Shown here: piece by piece, positions 38,277 through 38,534 of the stretch
Numbering within the stretch: position 1 is the first letter of the stretch
How the letters are laid out: every line of letters begins with the position of its first letter
DNA from: a virus
Reading direction: 5' to 3' (one strand)
DNA: 38,534 bases
IMG/VR virus record: IMGVR_UViG_3300044612_001208
Span: 1 to 38,534 of that record
Position numbers and translations under genes: made by a program
The notes under the pieces: generated by a model
The model's database searches: none
What the model was told of the DNA's origin: nothing
What the model saw: the letters and a program-made list of their open reading frames with translations, nothing else

Positions 38277-38534
38277 ATGACCGCTACTCAGCGCGCCGTG
38301 GTCGATGATTTCGGCAACATCAACGTGCATGGCCGATCGGCTCTACAGGTCGTCTGGAAAGTTAAGGACGCGGAAGGAGCGTTCTTAAACATCTCAGCAA
38401 GCGATCTGTTCATCGAGATTGCGGGCTCAATTCGCGTTGCGCTGACCGCTGGTGAGGATGATTACAGCCGCAAGCTTAGCCTTACGCGCGCCCAGATCGC
38501 GGCGCTGCCCCTAAATCAGCCGTTGAGCTACGCG
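38277..38534 (+). CDS. tail fibre protein, N-terminal 86 codons (continues at base 1)
   Basis: ATG 38277, 17 bases after the previous stop, with GGTAGGAA before it. The frame is open to the window end and reads VVWKVKDAEGAFLNISASDL...LTRAQIAALPLNQPLSYA. The last three codons repeat the first three of the window, and the join then reads on into LHDETPSSAATIWSGKI. The merged gene gives about 804 residues. This N-terminal domain should attach the fibre to the tail tip. Confidence 0.85.
   Translation, partial: MTATQRAVVDDFGNINVHGRSALQVVWKVKDAEGAFLNISASDLFIEIAGSIRVALTAGEDDYSRKLSLTRAQIAALPLNQPLSYA

Overview
The window is a nearly complete, probably circular genome of a temperate tailed phage (siphovirus, lambda/HK97-like plan). 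The DNA is GC-rich. A GcrA-family regulator, a tail-chaperone pair resembling gene-transfer-agent proteins and alphaproteobacterial-type phage families (DUF1376, DUF6456-like) point to an alphaproteobacterial host, plausibly Caulobacterales (Caulobacter/Brevundimonas); this is inference. The last 9 bases repeat the first 9, and the reading frame open at the right end (start 38277) continues in frame at base 1. The window is therefore probably a circular map of about 38.5 kb opened inside the tail-fibre gene.

Layout. (1) 38277 to end, then 1-5946, plus strand: tail fibre and small accessory proteins, two membrane proteins, an HTH-phosphoesterase protein, then lysis (nested small membrane ORFs, GH108-type endolysin, i-spanin with nested o-spanin lipoprotein), closed by a strong terminator at 5948-5977. 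(2) 6008-12022, minus strand: one tightly packed early operon from a sigma70-like promoter (PL, about 12047-12075). In order of transcription it holds small proteins, a Rad52-family annealase, Gp157, NinB, a QueD-like protein, a DpdA/TGT-like protein, a 19-codon ORF, an excisionase-like protein, a tyrosine integrase, a tRNA-Val(CAC) and a GIY-YIG protein. (3) 12023-13254: immunity region with a self-cleaving S24 repressor, a Cro-like protein, and promoters PL and PR with the same architecture and a shared palindromic operator TATGCG-N3-CGCATA. (4) 13255-21374, plus strand: SNF2 helicase, DNA methyltransferase, HNH protein, HTH protein, GcrA, DnaB helicase, a DUF1376 initiator/loader with a probable origin inside its gene, a protein with an SSB-type tail, a DUF6456-like protein and a second GIY-YIG protein. 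(5) 21546-31027: packaging HNH, an inserted opposite-strand lipoprotein gene, small and large terminase, portal, U35 protease, HK97-type capsid, connectors and major tail protein. (6) 31031-38259: tail chaperones with a -1 frameshift, tape measure and tail-tip proteins.

How it works together: the repressor holds PL and PR off through common operators. When it is cleaved, PL drives recombination, DNA-modification and excision genes, and PR drives replication genes and probably late control. The head, tail and lysis genes form one long block that runs through the contig junction to the terminator.

Most novel signals: four palindromic iteron-like elements in the initiator gene; a QueD-like/DpdA-like deazaguanine pair whose QueD member lacks the catalytic Cys; matching hairpin leaders in front of the two most abundant virion proteins; the mirrored PL/PR operator design; and a tRNA gene lying inside the open frame of a GIY-YIG protein. 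No stretch longer than about 300 bases lacks a gene. The largest gaps are 21375-21545 (nothing recognised beyond a small hairpin), 22220-22355 (start of the terminase operon and of the opposite lipoprotein gene) and 12023-12155 (PL region).
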